This document shows positions 7,494-15,323 of a DNA stretch of 43,917 nucleotides, in pieces; the stretch's first letter is position 1, and each line of letters opens with the position of its first letter. The translations under genes were made by a program, and so were the position numbers. The DNA lies in the NCBI GenBank assembly GCA_016790395.1, contig JAEUPH010000266.1, positions 1 to 43,917 of the forward strand, given 5' to 3'. Under the pieces are notes generated by a model. It saw only the letters and a program-made list of their open reading frames with translations. It searched no databases and was not told the DNA's origin. The stretch is from Rubrivivax sp. (lineage in GTDB: Bacteria; Pseudomonadota; Gammaproteobacteria; Burkholderiales; Burkholderiaceae_C).

Positions 7494-8035
7494 TGCGCAG
7501 GCGGCCGGTCCTCTGGCTGCTGATGCTGCTGGCGCTGCCGCGGGCGGCGCGCGCGCAGGAGCCACCCGCCGAACTCCAGGGATCGCTGCCCGGCGCCCGC
7601 TTGCTGGGCAGCGGGCGCCTGCGCTTCATGGGCCTGCACATCTACGACGCCCGGCTGTGGGCGGGCACGCCGCCCCCGGGCAGTGACTGGGCCGCCACGC
7701 CCTTCGCGCTGGAGTTGATCTACGGCCGCGCGCTGTCGGGCGAGCGCATCGCCGAACGGTCGTTGACCGAGATGAAGCGCCAGGGCGACATTGCCGAGCC
7801 TGTGGCGACGCGCTGGCTGGCGACGATGAAGCAGCTCTTCCCCGACGTGAAGGAGGGCGACCGCATCACCGGGCTCAACGTGCCGGGCTCGGGCGCGCGC
7901 TTCTTCGTCAACGGTGCACTGCGCGGCGAGCCGCGCGACGCCGACTTCGCCCGCGTCTTCTTCGGCATCTGGCTGTCGCCCCGCACGTCCGAGCCGGCGC
8001 TGCGGGAAGCGTTGCTCGGCGGCAAGGCCCCGTGA
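7493..8035 (+). CDS. Secreted chalcone isomerase-like protein
   Basis: About 180 residues with a signal peptide (RRRPVLWLLMLLALPRAARA, cleavage before QEPP). The mature protein has the blocks of bacterial chalcone-isomerase-like proteins: GSGRLRFMGLHIYDARLW, FALELIYGRALSGERIAERS, then FVNGALRGEPRDADFARVFFGIWL. Bacterial members bind fatty acids or have unknown roles; no flavonoid activity is implied. It is periplasmic by prediction. The start is either ATG 7493 or GTG 7490, both overlapping the methyltransferase stop. Its stop overlaps the MFS start (GTGA). Its constant company with the lipid-modifying genes suggests it handles the product or a precursor. Confidence 0.8.
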   Translation: MRRRPVLWLLMLLALPRAARAQEPPAELQGSLPGARLLGSGRLRFMGLHIYDARLWAGTPPPGSDWAATPFALELIYGRALSGERIAERSLTEMKRQGDIAEPVATRWLATMKQLFPDVKEGDRITGLNVPGSGARFFVNGALRGEPRDADFARVFFGIWLSPRTSEPALREALLGGKAP

Positions 8036-9300
8036 CGGCCCCCGGGCACGAGGCCTGGCGCGGCACCTGGCGCGACGGGCTGAGCTATGGCGCGCTGGGG
8101 CTGCCGCTGGCCTTCGTGGCGCTGCCGCTGTACGTGCTGCTGCCCAACCACTACGCCGACGTCTTCGGCATTCCGCTGGCCACGCTCGGCGCGCTGCTGC
8201 TCGGCGCGCGGCTGCTGGACGCCGTGGCCGACCCCTTCATCGGCCGCGGCGTGGACCACCTGCTGGCCGGCCCGGCACGCCGGCTCATCGTGGCGGCGGT
8301 GGCCGCGGCGCTGTTGCTGGCGCTGGGCTTCCGCGGCCTCTTCTTCCCCGCCGTCGAGGGTGAAGCCGCCTTGCTGGCCTGGTGCGGGGCGCTGCTGGCC
8401 GTGACCTACCTGAGCTACAGCGTGCTGTCGGTGCTGCACCAGGCCTGGGGCGCGCGCCTGGGCGGCGACGAAGGCCAGCGGGCGCGCATCGTGTCCTGGC
8501 GCGAGGGCCTGGCGCTGGCCGGGGTGCTGGTGGCCAGCGTGCTGCCCTCGGTGACCAGCCTGTCGGCGACGACCGCCGTCTTTGCCGCCGCGCTGGCGGC
8601 AGGAGTGGTGCTGCTGACAGGCGCGCCTGCAGCCCGGCCGGCACCCCCGGGCGCACCCGTATCGCTGGCCATGCCCTTTGCCACGCCGGGATTCCGGCGG
8701 CTGCTGGTGGTCTACCTCGTGAACGGTGTGGCCAGCGCGGTGCCGGCCACGCTGGTGCTGTTCTTCATCCGCGACCGCCTGCAGGCCCAGCCCTTCGAGC
8801 CGCTGTTCCTGGCGAGCTACTTCGCCGCCGGGGCCTTGTCGATGCCGCTGTGGGTGAAGGCAGTCACGCGCATCGGGCTGGCGCGGGCCTGGCTGGCCGG
8901 CATGGGCCTGGCCGTGGCCAGCTTCGTGTGGGCCGCCAGCCTGGGCACGGGCGATGTCGCGGCCTACACCGCGGTGTGCATCGCCAGCGGCATGGCCCTG
9001 GGGGCCGACCTGGCGCTGCCGGGCGCGCTGCTGGCCGGCGTCATCCAGCGCGCCGGCCATGGCGGCCGGCTGGAAGGCGCCTACTTCGGCTGGTGGAATT
9101 TCGCCACCAAGCTCAACCTCGCCCTGGCCGCCGGCGTGGCGCTGCCGCTGCTGGCGGCTTTCGGCTACGCCCCGGGCGGCCGCGATGCAGCGGCCCTGCA
9201 GGCGCTCACGCTGGCCTATTGCGTGTTGCCCTGCGTGCTGAAGCTCGGTGCTGCCGGGCTGCTGTGGACGCTGTGGATTGCCAAGGAACCTGCCCCATGA
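8032..9300 (+). CDS. MFS transporter of the GPH/MelB-like type
   Basis: A 422-residue integral membrane protein with about twelve helices. The N-terminus (LSYGALGLPLAFVALPLYVLLP) and ARLLDAVADPFIGRGVD (around residues 62-78) match the sugar:cation symporter-like MFS_2 group, in which the aspartates of DAVADPFIG are conserved. A related carrier is found in the equivalent light/singlet-oxygen clusters. Its cargo is unknown; a lipid or lipid precursor is possible from context. It starts at GTG 8032, overlapping the upstream stop, and ends overlapping the lipoprotein start. Confidence 0.88.
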   Translation: MTAPGHEAWRGTWRDGLSYGALGLPLAFVALPLYVLLPNHYADVFGIPLATLGALLLGARLLDAVADPFIGRGVDHLLAGPARRLIVAAVAAALLLALGFRGLFFPAVEGEAALLAWCGALLAVTYLSYSVLSVLHQAWGARLGGDEGQRARIVSWREGLALAGVLVASVLPSVTSLSATTAVFAAALAAGVVLLTGAPAARPAPPGAPVSLAMPFATPGFRRLLVVYLVNGVASAVPATLVLFFIRDRLQAQPFEPLFLASYFAAGALSMPLWVKAVTRIGLARAWLAGMGLAVASFVWAASLGTGDVAAYTAVCIASGMALGADLALPGALLAGVIQRAGHGGRLEGAYFGWWNFATKLNLALAAGVALPLLAAFGYAPGGRDAAALQALTLAYCVLPCVLKLGAAGLLWTLWIAKEPAP

Positions 9301-9842
9301 AAAGACGCCTCGCCTTTTTCGCCTTCCTCACCGCCGGCGCCTTGCTGGCGGGCTGTGCTTCTTCACCCACGCCCGCCGACTACGCGGCCGAGAAGCCGGT
9401 GCTGGACCTCAAGACCTACTTCAACGGCGAGATCGTGGCCCACGGCATCTTCACCGACCGCGGCGGCAAGGTGAGCCGGCGCTTCACCGTGCAGATGACG
9501 GGCACCTGGAACGGCAACCAGGGCGTGCTGGACGAGCGCTTCACCTACAGCGACGGCAAGACCGAGCGCCGCGTGTGGAGGCTCACCGACGAAGGGGGTG
9601 GCCGCTGGAGCGGCCGCGCCGACGACGTGGTGGGCGTGGCCGAGGGCCGCTCGGCCGGCAACGCGCTGAACTGGAAGTACACGCTGGCCCTGCCGGTGGA
9701 CGGCAAGGTCTACGAGGTGCAGTTCGACGACTGGATGTACCTGATGGACGAGCGCGTCATGCTGAACAAGGCGCAGATGAGCAAGTTCGGCATCCACCTC
9801 GGGGAGGTGACACTCTCCTTCTACAAGACCAACCCGAAATGA
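9297..9842 (+). CDS. DUF3833 family lipoprotein
   Basis: A 181-residue protein with a lipoprotein signal (lipobox LAGC, C20), so it should be anchored in the periplasm. The body has the DUF3833 features: LKTYFNGEIVAHGIFTDRGG, the RRFTVQMTGTWNG strand, then WKYTLALPVDGKVYEVQFDDWM. This composition suggests a beta-rich lipocalin-like fold, which would suit binding a hydrophobic ligand. No reaction is known. Its ATG overlaps the MFS stop (ATGA). With the chalcone-isomerase-like protein it is one of two exported products of the operon. Confidence 0.85.
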   Translation: MKRRLAFFAFLTAGALLAGCASSPTPADYAAEKPVLDLKTYFNGEIVAHGIFTDRGGKVSRRFTVQMTGTWNGNQGVLDERFTYSDGKTERRVWRLTDEGGGRWSGRADDVVGVAEGRSAGNALNWKYTLALPVDGKVYEVQFDDWMYLMDERVMLNKAQMSKFGIHLGEVTLSFYKTNPK

Positions 9843-9846
9843 CGAC

Positions 9847-10635
9847 GTGGCGCTGAATCCCCGACTGACGAGCTGGGCCGGCAAGACGGTCTGGCTGGTG
9901 GGCGCGTCCACCGGCATCGGGCGTGCCACCGCCAGCGCACTGCATGCGGCGGGCGCGCGCGTGGTCGTGTCGGCGCGCAACCACGAGGCGCTGGACGCCT
10001 TCGTCGCCGAGCACGGCGGCCGCGCCGACGCCATCGCCCTGGACGCCACCGATGCCGAGGCCATGCGCAGCGCGGCCCGGCGCATCGTCGCCGTGCATGG
10101 CGGCATCGACCTGGCGATGTACTGCGCCGGGACCTACAAGGCGCTGCGCGCCAGCGAGTTCGACCTCGAGGTGGCGCAGCACCACATGCGCGTGAACTAC
10201 GACGGCGCGCTGGTGATGCTCGACGCCGTGCTGCCGCAGCTGCTGGCGCAGGCGAAATCCGGGCGCGGCGGGCACCTGAGCCTGGTGTCCAGCGTGGCCG
10301 GCTTCCGCGGCCTGCCCAAGAGCCTGGCCTACGGGCCGACCAAGGCCGCACTCATCCACCTGGCCGAGACGCTCTACCTCGACCTCTCGCCGCTGGGCCT
10401 GGGCGTGTCGGTCATCAACCCGGGCTTCGTGGAAACGCCGCTGACGGCCCAGAACCGCTTTCGCATGCCAGCGCTGATCACGCCCGCGCAGGCCGCCAAG
10501 GAGATCCTGCGCGGCTGGCGCCATGGCGACTTCGAGATCCACTTCCCCAAGCGCTTCACCGGCTGGCTGAAGGCGCTGCGCCACCTGCCCTACGGCGCCT
10601 ACTTCGCCGCCGTGCGGCGCTCCACCGGACTCTGA
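9847..10635 (+). CDS. Short-chain dehydrogenase/reductase
   Basis: A 262-residue SDR. The NAD(P)-binding motif GASTGIGRA is at residues about 19-27. The catalytic set is present: the serine in SLVSSVAGF and Y-x3-K in YGPTKAALI (around residues 162-170). Substrate is unknown. The family member in light-inducible lipid clusters is annotated only as an SDR. It starts with GTG four bases after the lipoprotein stop, and its C-terminus (KRFTGWLKALRHLPYGAYF) may be amphipathic and membrane-associating. Confidence 0.88.
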   Translation: MALNPRLTSWAGKTVWLVGASTGIGRATASALHAAGARVVVSARNHEALDAFVAEHGGRADAIALDATDAEAMRSAARRIVAVHGGIDLAMYCAGTYKALRASEFDLEVAQHHMRVNYDGALVMLDAVLPQLLAQAKSGRGGHLSLVSSVAGFRGLPKSLAYGPTKAALIHLAETLYLDLSPLGLGVSVINPGFVETPLTAQNRFRMPALITPAQAAKEILRGWRHGDFEIHFPKRFTGWLKALRHLPYGAYFAAVRRSTGL

Positions 10636-10640
10636 GGCCC

Positions 10641-11087
10641 ATGCCCGCCCGACCCGACGACGACCCCCGCGTGGCCCGCATCGTGACGCTGTACGAAGCG
10701 CTGTCACCGGCGCAGCTGCCGCGGCTGGCCGAGATCTACACCGAAGACGCGCGCTTCAAGGATCCGTTCAACGAGGTGCAGGGCCTGACGGCCATCCGCC
10801 GGATCTTCGAGCACATGTACGCCACGCTGGACGGGCCGCGCTTCGTCATCCACGAGCGCGTGCTGCAGGGCAGCGCCTGCTTCCTGACCTGGGACTTCGT
10901 CTTCAGCATGAAGAGCGGCGGCCGCGGCACGGTCACCGTGCGCGGCGCCTCGCACCTGGTGCTGGCCGCGGACGGCCGCATCGCGCTGCACCGCGACTAC
11001 TGGGACGTGGCCGAGGAGCTGTACGAGAAGCTGCCTCTGCTGGGAGCGCTGATGCGCTTTCTCAGGCGGCGGCTGGCCGCAGGCTGA
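10641..11087 (+). CDS. NTF2/SnoaL-like protein
   Basis: A 148-residue protein with an NTF2-like cone fold: LYEALSPAQLPRLAEIYTED, then ARFKDPFNEVQGLTAIRRIF, then TWDFVF and HRDYWDVAEELYEKLPLLG. It resembles the SnoaL/nuclear transport factor 2 proteins found as the last gene of this type of cluster. Such proteins bind or isomerise small hydrophobic ligands; the specific role is unknown. GAGG precedes the ATG. It is the last gene of the operon and meets a convergent gene three bases after its stop. Confidence 0.85.
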   Translation: MPARPDDDPRVARIVTLYEALSPAQLPRLAEIYTEDARFKDPFNEVQGLTAIRRIFEHMYATLDGPRFVIHERVLQGSACFLTWDFVFSMKSGGRGTVTVRGASHLVLAADGRIALHRDYWDVAEELYEKLPLLGALMRFLRRRLAAG

Positions 11088-11090
11088 GCG

Positions 11091-11531
11091 CTACCGCTGG
11101 CCTTCGGTGAGGCTGTCCACCTGGAACTGGCCGCTCTTGTCGACAAGCCAGATCTCCATGAAGCGTGCGCTGCCCGAGGCCATGCGCACGGGCGCCGGGA
11201 AGGGCGCTGCGCGGCGGATCATCGCGATGACCCAGGGCGCCACCTCGTCGGCGGCGGGTTTGCGCACGACGCGGATGTCCAGCACCTGGCCGGCCGAGTC
11301 GATCTCGGTCTCGACCATCATCACGCCGTACAGCATGGGGGGCATCTTGCCCTTCATGATGCGTTGCGGATAGCAGCGGTAGAGGTGGCGCGCGGCGTCG
11401 ATGCGGTACTCGCGTTCCACGTCGGTGCCCGAAGGCGGCGGCGTCTGGCACTGGGGCGCGGGCACCATCGCGAACTGCGCGAAGGCCGGCAGAGCCGCCA
11501 TCAGGGCCAGGGCTGAGAGAGTCTTCTTCAT
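11091..11531 (-). CDS. Secreted protein with TonB C-terminal-like domain
   Basis: A 146-residue protein with a signal peptide (MKKTLSALALMAALPAFA). The rest looks like a stand-alone TonB_C domain: CYPQRIMKGKMPPMLYGVMMVETEIDSAG is followed by VLDIRVVRKPA and IRRAAPFPAPVRM, matching the usual YP...G.V.v.i..dG.v....v..SSG pattern. It has no N-terminal anchor of the TonB type that would couple to ExbBD, so energy transduction is unlikely. Two mature cysteines could form a disulfide. It lies convergent with the lipid operon and appears monocistronic. Function unknown. Confidence 0.7.
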   Translation of the reverse strand: MKKTLSALALMAALPAFAQFAMVPAPQCQTPPPSGTDVEREYRIDAARHLYRCYPQRIMKGKMPPMLYGVMMVETEIDSAGQVLDIRVVRKPAADEVAPWVIAMIRRAAPFPAPVRMASGSARFMEIWLVDKSGQFQVDSLTEGQR

Positions 11532-11638
11532 GGTCTCCGGGCCTTCCGTCGGTGCGCGCGCCGTGTCGGCGGCGCCACCCCGCGTTATACGACGCCCTGC
11601 CGGCCGCGCACCGTGCCGGCTGCGGACTCTTTCGCGGT

Positions 11639-12631
11639 TCAGCGCAGCCAGCCCTTGCGGCGGAAGTAGATGAAGGGCGCGGCGACCGAGGCCACCATGA
11701 TCGCCAGCGCGAAGGGGTAGCCCCAGGTCCAGTCCAGTTCGGGCATGTGGCGGAAGTTCATGCCGTAGACGCTGGCGATCAGCGTCGGCGGCAGGAGCGC
11801 CACGCTGGCCACCGAGAAGATCTTGATGATCTTGTTCTGGTTGATGTTCACGAAGCCGACCGTCGCGTCCATCAGGAAGTTGATCTTGTCGAACAGGAAG
11901 GCGGTGTGGCTGTCCAGGCTGTCGATGTCGCGCAGGATCTGGCGCGCTTCCTCGAACTGCTCGGCATTGAGCATGCGGCTGCGCATCATGAAGCTGAGGG
12001 CGCGGCGCGTGTCCATCACGTTGCGGCGGATGCGGCCGTTCAGGTCTTCCTCGCGTGCGATGGCCGTCAGCGCGGCCCCCGCGGCCTTGTCGTCCACATC
12101 CTGCGTCAGCACCTTGGCGCTGACCTGCTCCAGGCCGTCGTAGATGCCTTCCAGGCGGTCGGCGCTGTACTCGGCGTCGGCGTCGTACAGCTTCAGCAGC
12201 ACGTCCTTGGCGTCCTCGATCAACGCCGGGATGCGACGCGCGCGCAGCCGCAGCAGGCGGAACACCGGCAGGTCCTCGGCGTGCACCGAGAACAGCACAT
12301 TGCGGTAGAGGATGAAGGCCACGCGCACGTTGCGCGCCGGCTCGGGCTTGTCGGCGCCGCGCTCGCCGCCGTCGGAAGCATCGACCAGGAAGTCGGAGCG
12401 GATGTGCAGTTCGCCGTTGTCTTCCTCGTAGAAGCGGGCGGACTCCTCCAGGTCGTCATCCACCGCGTCGCTGGGGATGGTGAGTTCGAAGGACTGGCGC
12501 ACCCAGTCCACCTCGGCCGGCGTGGGGCTTTCGAGGTCGATCCAGACCGGCTGCAGGCCGGCGGCCGCGGGCAGGCCGTCGAACTCTTCCTGGACGAGCC
12601 GGCCGTTGACCAGCGTGAAGACGTTGAGCAT
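11639..12631 (-). CDS. corA: CorA-family Mg2+/Co2+ transporter
   Basis: A 330-residue protein with a large cytoplasmic N-terminal domain and two C-terminal helices. The selectivity-filter motif YGMNF sits at the end of the first helix (VASVALLPPTLIASVYGMNF), and the chain ends in the basic tail YFRRKGWLR. Length and layout match CorA pentamers, which import Mg2+ and can carry Co2+ or Ni2+. It is transcribed alone on the minus strand. No magnesium-sensing leader is evident in the 215-base gap before it. Confidence 0.95.
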   Translation of the reverse strand: MLNVFTLVNGRLVQEEFDGLPAAAGLQPVWIDLESPTPAEVDWVRQSFELTIPSDAVDDDLEESARFYEEDNGELHIRSDFLVDASDGGERGADKPEPARNVRVAFILYRNVLFSVHAEDLPVFRLLRLRARRIPALIEDAKDVLLKLYDADAEYSADRLEGIYDGLEQVSAKVLTQDVDDKAAGAALTAIAREEDLNGRIRRNVMDTRRALSFMMRSRMLNAEQFEEARQILRDIDSLDSHTAFLFDKINFLMDATVGFVNINQNKIIKIFSVASVALLPPTLIASVYGMNFRHMPELDWTWGYPFALAIMVASVAAPFIYFRRKGWLR

Positions 12632-12846
12632 GAGACGCTTTCCGGCGTATCGCCGCGCGGCAGGCGCGGCAGGGCGGGAGGGGATCGTGTGGGGCGCACC
12701 GTCCTTCTCCAGCCGGGCCGGAGCGGACGGTCACCGAGAGGGCGACGGGTCCAAGCGCGTTCTCCGCGAGTTTCGACCCTGAAATTATGCCCGCCAGACC
12801 CCGGGGGCGGACACGACCTGTGCGATGCGGTGGCAGACTGGCCCGC
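12632..12846. other. Divergent intergenic region between corA and the 12847 gene
   Basis: 215 bases. The most promoter-like element is a CATAAT hexamer on the minus strand (complement around 12783-12788) facing corA, without a good -35 partner. A CCGCC...GGCGG dyad lies at about 12791-12810. Nothing else stands out. Confidence 0.35.
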
Positions 12847-14112
12847 ATGTCACGCTTGCTGCGCCGGGCGGCGCTTGCCTTCGTCGTTTTGCTGCTGGCC
12901 GCAGGCACGGTGCTCGTGGCCGCGCTGGCTGCGGCCGTGCAGGCCGAGCCGGCCGTCGCCACCACCGCCGAGCCCTCGCCGCTGGACATCGCGCGCGTGC
13001 TCTGGCTGGCGCGCCAGCACGACCCACGCAAGGCCATACCGGGAGCCCCGCGCAGCGTCACGCTGTCCGAACGCGACGTCGAACTGATGCTCAACCACGC
13101 CGCGCACGGCCGCCTGGACGGTGCCGCGCGCGTGCGCTTCGTGCGCGGCGGCGCCCATCTGCAAAGCAGCCTGCACCTGCCGGCCAACCCCTTCGGCCGC
13201 TGGCTGAACCTGGACCTGCAGTTGTCGCAGACGGCCGGGCTGCCGACCCTGTCGTCGGTGCGCGCCGGTGCAGTGCCCTTGCCGCCGGCGCTGGCCGAAT
13301 GGCTGCTGGTGAAAGTGGCAGAGCGCAAGGGCGTGGTGGGCGAACTGCGCTGGCTGGCGGGCGCCGCGCAGCGCGTCGATTTCAGCCCGCAGACCACCAC
13401 CGTCACCTATGCCTGGCCGGCCGACAGTGCCGAACGCATGCTGGCGGCGCTGGTGCCCGCCGACGAGGTGCGGCGCCTGCAGGCCTACCACGGCCGCATC
13501 GTCGAGGTGGCCGGACGCCAGCCGCCCGGCTGGATGGCGCCGCTGGTGGCCTTCATCGGCCCGCTGTTCACCCTGGCCGCCGAGCGCACGGCCGCAGGCG
13601 GCGACGCCGCGGCCGAGAACCGTGCCGCACTCACCACCCTGACGCTCTATGCGAACGGCCGCGGCCTGCAGACGGTGCTGCCGGCGGCGCGGCAGTGGCC
13701 GCCCGCCCGGCCCCTGCGGCTGACGCTGGCCGGCCGCGACGACTTCCCGCTGCACTGGCTGGTCTCGGCAGCCACGGCGGCCGAAGGAACGGGGCCGTTG
13801 TCGCGCGCGCTCGGGGTCTACAAGGAAATGACCGACTCGCGCAGCGGCAGCGGCTTCAGCTTCAACGACATGGCGGTCAACCGTGCCGGCACGCGGCTGG
13901 GCGCGCTGGCGGTGTCCGAAGCGCAGCGGGTGCAGGCGCGGCTGGCCCGCGGGGTGACCGAGGCCGACATCCTGCCGCCCTGGGCCGATCTGCCCGAGTT
14001 CATGCCCGAACCCGAGTTCGTGCGCCGCTTCGGCGGTGTCGGTCACCCGCCTTACCTGGCGATGCTGGGCGAGATCGACCGGCGCGTGGAAGCGCTGCCG
14101 GTGTTCCGATAG
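12847..14112 (+). CDS. Conserved hypothetical membrane-anchored protein
   Basis: A 421-residue protein I cannot assign to a named family. The N-terminus has one hydrophobic signal-anchor segment (residues about 8-35), so the rest is probably periplasmic. The C-terminal third holds YKEMTDSRSGSGFSFNDM followed by AVNRAGTRLG (around residues 325-352), which looks like an active-site or binding motif because of its dense polar and glycine residues. There is no other recognisable domain. ATG 12847 is chosen because the membrane segment follows directly; an in-frame ATG at 12787 adds only basic, low-complexity sequence. It ends one base before the convergent methyltransferase gene, so the two share no terminator space. 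Confidence 0.75.
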   Translation: MSRLLRRAALAFVVLLLAAGTVLVAALAAAVQAEPAVATTAEPSPLDIARVLWLARQHDPRKAIPGAPRSVTLSERDVELMLNHAAHGRLDGAARVRFVRGGAHLQSSLHLPANPFGRWLNLDLQLSQTAGLPTLSSVRAGAVPLPPALAEWLLVKVAERKGVVGELRWLAGAAQRVDFSPQTTTVTYAWPADSAERMLAALVPADEVRRLQAYHGRIVEVAGRQPPGWMAPLVAFIGPLFTLAAERTAAGGDAAAENRAALTTLTLYANGRGLQTVLPAARQWPPARPLRLTLAGRDDFPLHWLVSAATAAEGTGPLSRALGVYKEMTDSRSGSGFSFNDMAVNRAGTRLGALAVSEAQRVQARLARGVTEADILPPWADLPEFMPEPEFVRRFGGVGHPPYLAMLGEIDRRVEALPVFR

Positions 14113-15321
14113 CTATTTCGGGCCGGCCCCGGCCACGAGGTCGAAGCGGAACAGCCGGCACTCGATGGCGCCGTTCCACAGCGGCGTGCGGCGGCTTTCC
14201 TTCAGCCGCATCAGGCCCGGCAGCTTCATGTCCGGGCTCAGCAGGAAGGCGCTCCAGCCGGCGTACTGGCGCTTCCAGTGCGCGGCCAGGGCGCCGAAGA
14301 ACTCGGCCGAACTGCCGCCGCCTTCGAAACCCTCGCGGGCAACCGCAGTGCCTTGGCCTTTTGGCGCGATGCGCTCGCCGTACGGCGGATTCATCACGAT
14401 CACCCCGCGTGCGGCCGGTGGCGGGCGCTGCAGCGCGTCGGCGGTCTTGAACTCGATGGCCGCCTGCACCCCGGCCCGCTCGGCGTTGCGCAGGGCGAAA
14501 TCGGTCATGCGGAAGGCCACGTCGCCGGCGAAGATGGGCACCGGGCTCGGCCGCACGCGCGCCCTTGCCGCCTGCTGCAGCTGGCCCCAGGCCGTGCGGT
14601 GCGCCTGGAAGGGCAGCATCGTCTCGAAGGCGAAGCGGCGGCGGCTGCCGGGCGCGATGCCGCAGGCCATCTGCGCCGCCTCGATGGCGATGGTGCCGGC
14701 GCCGCAGCAGGGGTCCAGCAGCGGGCCGTCCTCGGCGCGGCCCTGCCAGCCCGCGGCGGCCAGCATGGCGGCGGCCAGCGTCTCCTTCAACGGCGCCTCG
14801 CCCTTCAGGCCGCCGTGCGACTCATCGCGCCAGCCGCGCTTGAAGAGCGCCTCGCCGGAGGTGTCCACGTACAGCGTGGCGTGGTCGGGGCCGGCGAACA
14901 GCACCACGGGCAGATCGGGCCGGCGCGTGTCGACGCTGGGCCGTGCGCCGGCACTTTCGCGAACGGTGTCGCAGATGGCGTCCTTGATGCGCAGCGCGGT
15001 GAAGTTCAGGCTCTGCAGCGGCGAGCGCATGGCGGTGACGTCCACTCGCAGCGTCTGCTCCGGCGTGATCCAGCGCTGCCAGGGCACGCGGCGCGCCAGC
15101 GCGTAGAGGTCGTGCTCGTCGCGGTAGGGGCCGTCCACCAGCGGCCACAGCACGCGCTGCGCGAGGCGGCTTTCCAGGTTGAGCTGCATGGCCGTGCGCT
15201 CGTCGCCTTCGACCCAGGCACCGCCGCGCGACACCTCGGCCGCACGGCCGGTGATGCGCAGCACTTCGTCGGCCAGCAGGGCCTCGACGCCCTGGGCACA
15301 GGGAAGAAAGAGCGCGGGCAC
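14113..15321 (-). CDS. THUMP-domain class I SAM-dependent RNA methyltransferase (RlmL-like)
   Basis: A 402-residue protein. Residues about 1-150 contain a THUMP RNA-binding domain, followed by a Rossmann methyltransferase with SAM motif DPCCGAGT (around 207-214) and the N6/N2-methyltransferase catalytic motif MNPPYGER. It resembles the N-terminal half of E. coli RlmL, which makes m2G2445 in 23S rRNA, but lacks the fused RlmK half. The start is read as GTG 15321, two bases after the rpoN stop; the in-frame extension upstream is rpoN in another frame. Translational coupling to rpoN is likely. The exact rRNA target is inferred. Confidence 0.85.
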   Translation of the reverse strand: MPALFLPCAQGVEALLADEVLRITGRAAEVSRGGAWVEGDERTAMQLNLESRLAQRVLWPLVDGPYRDEHDLYALARRVPWQRWITPEQTLRVDVTAMRSPLQSLNFTALRIKDAICDTVRESAGARPSVDTRRPDLPVVLFAGPDHATLYVDTSGEALFKRGWRDESHGGLKGEAPLKETLAAAMLAAAGWQGRAEDGPLLDPCCGAGTIAIEAAQMACGIAPGSRRRFAFETMLPFQAHRTAWGQLQQAARARVRPSPVPIFAGDVAFRMTDFALRNAERAGVQAAIEFKTADALQRPPPAARGVIVMNPPYGERIAPKGQGTAVAREGFEGGGSSAEFFGALAAHWKRQYAGWSAFLLSPDMKLPGLMRLKESRRTPLWNGAIECRLFRFDLVAGAGPK

Positions 15322-15323
15322 GG

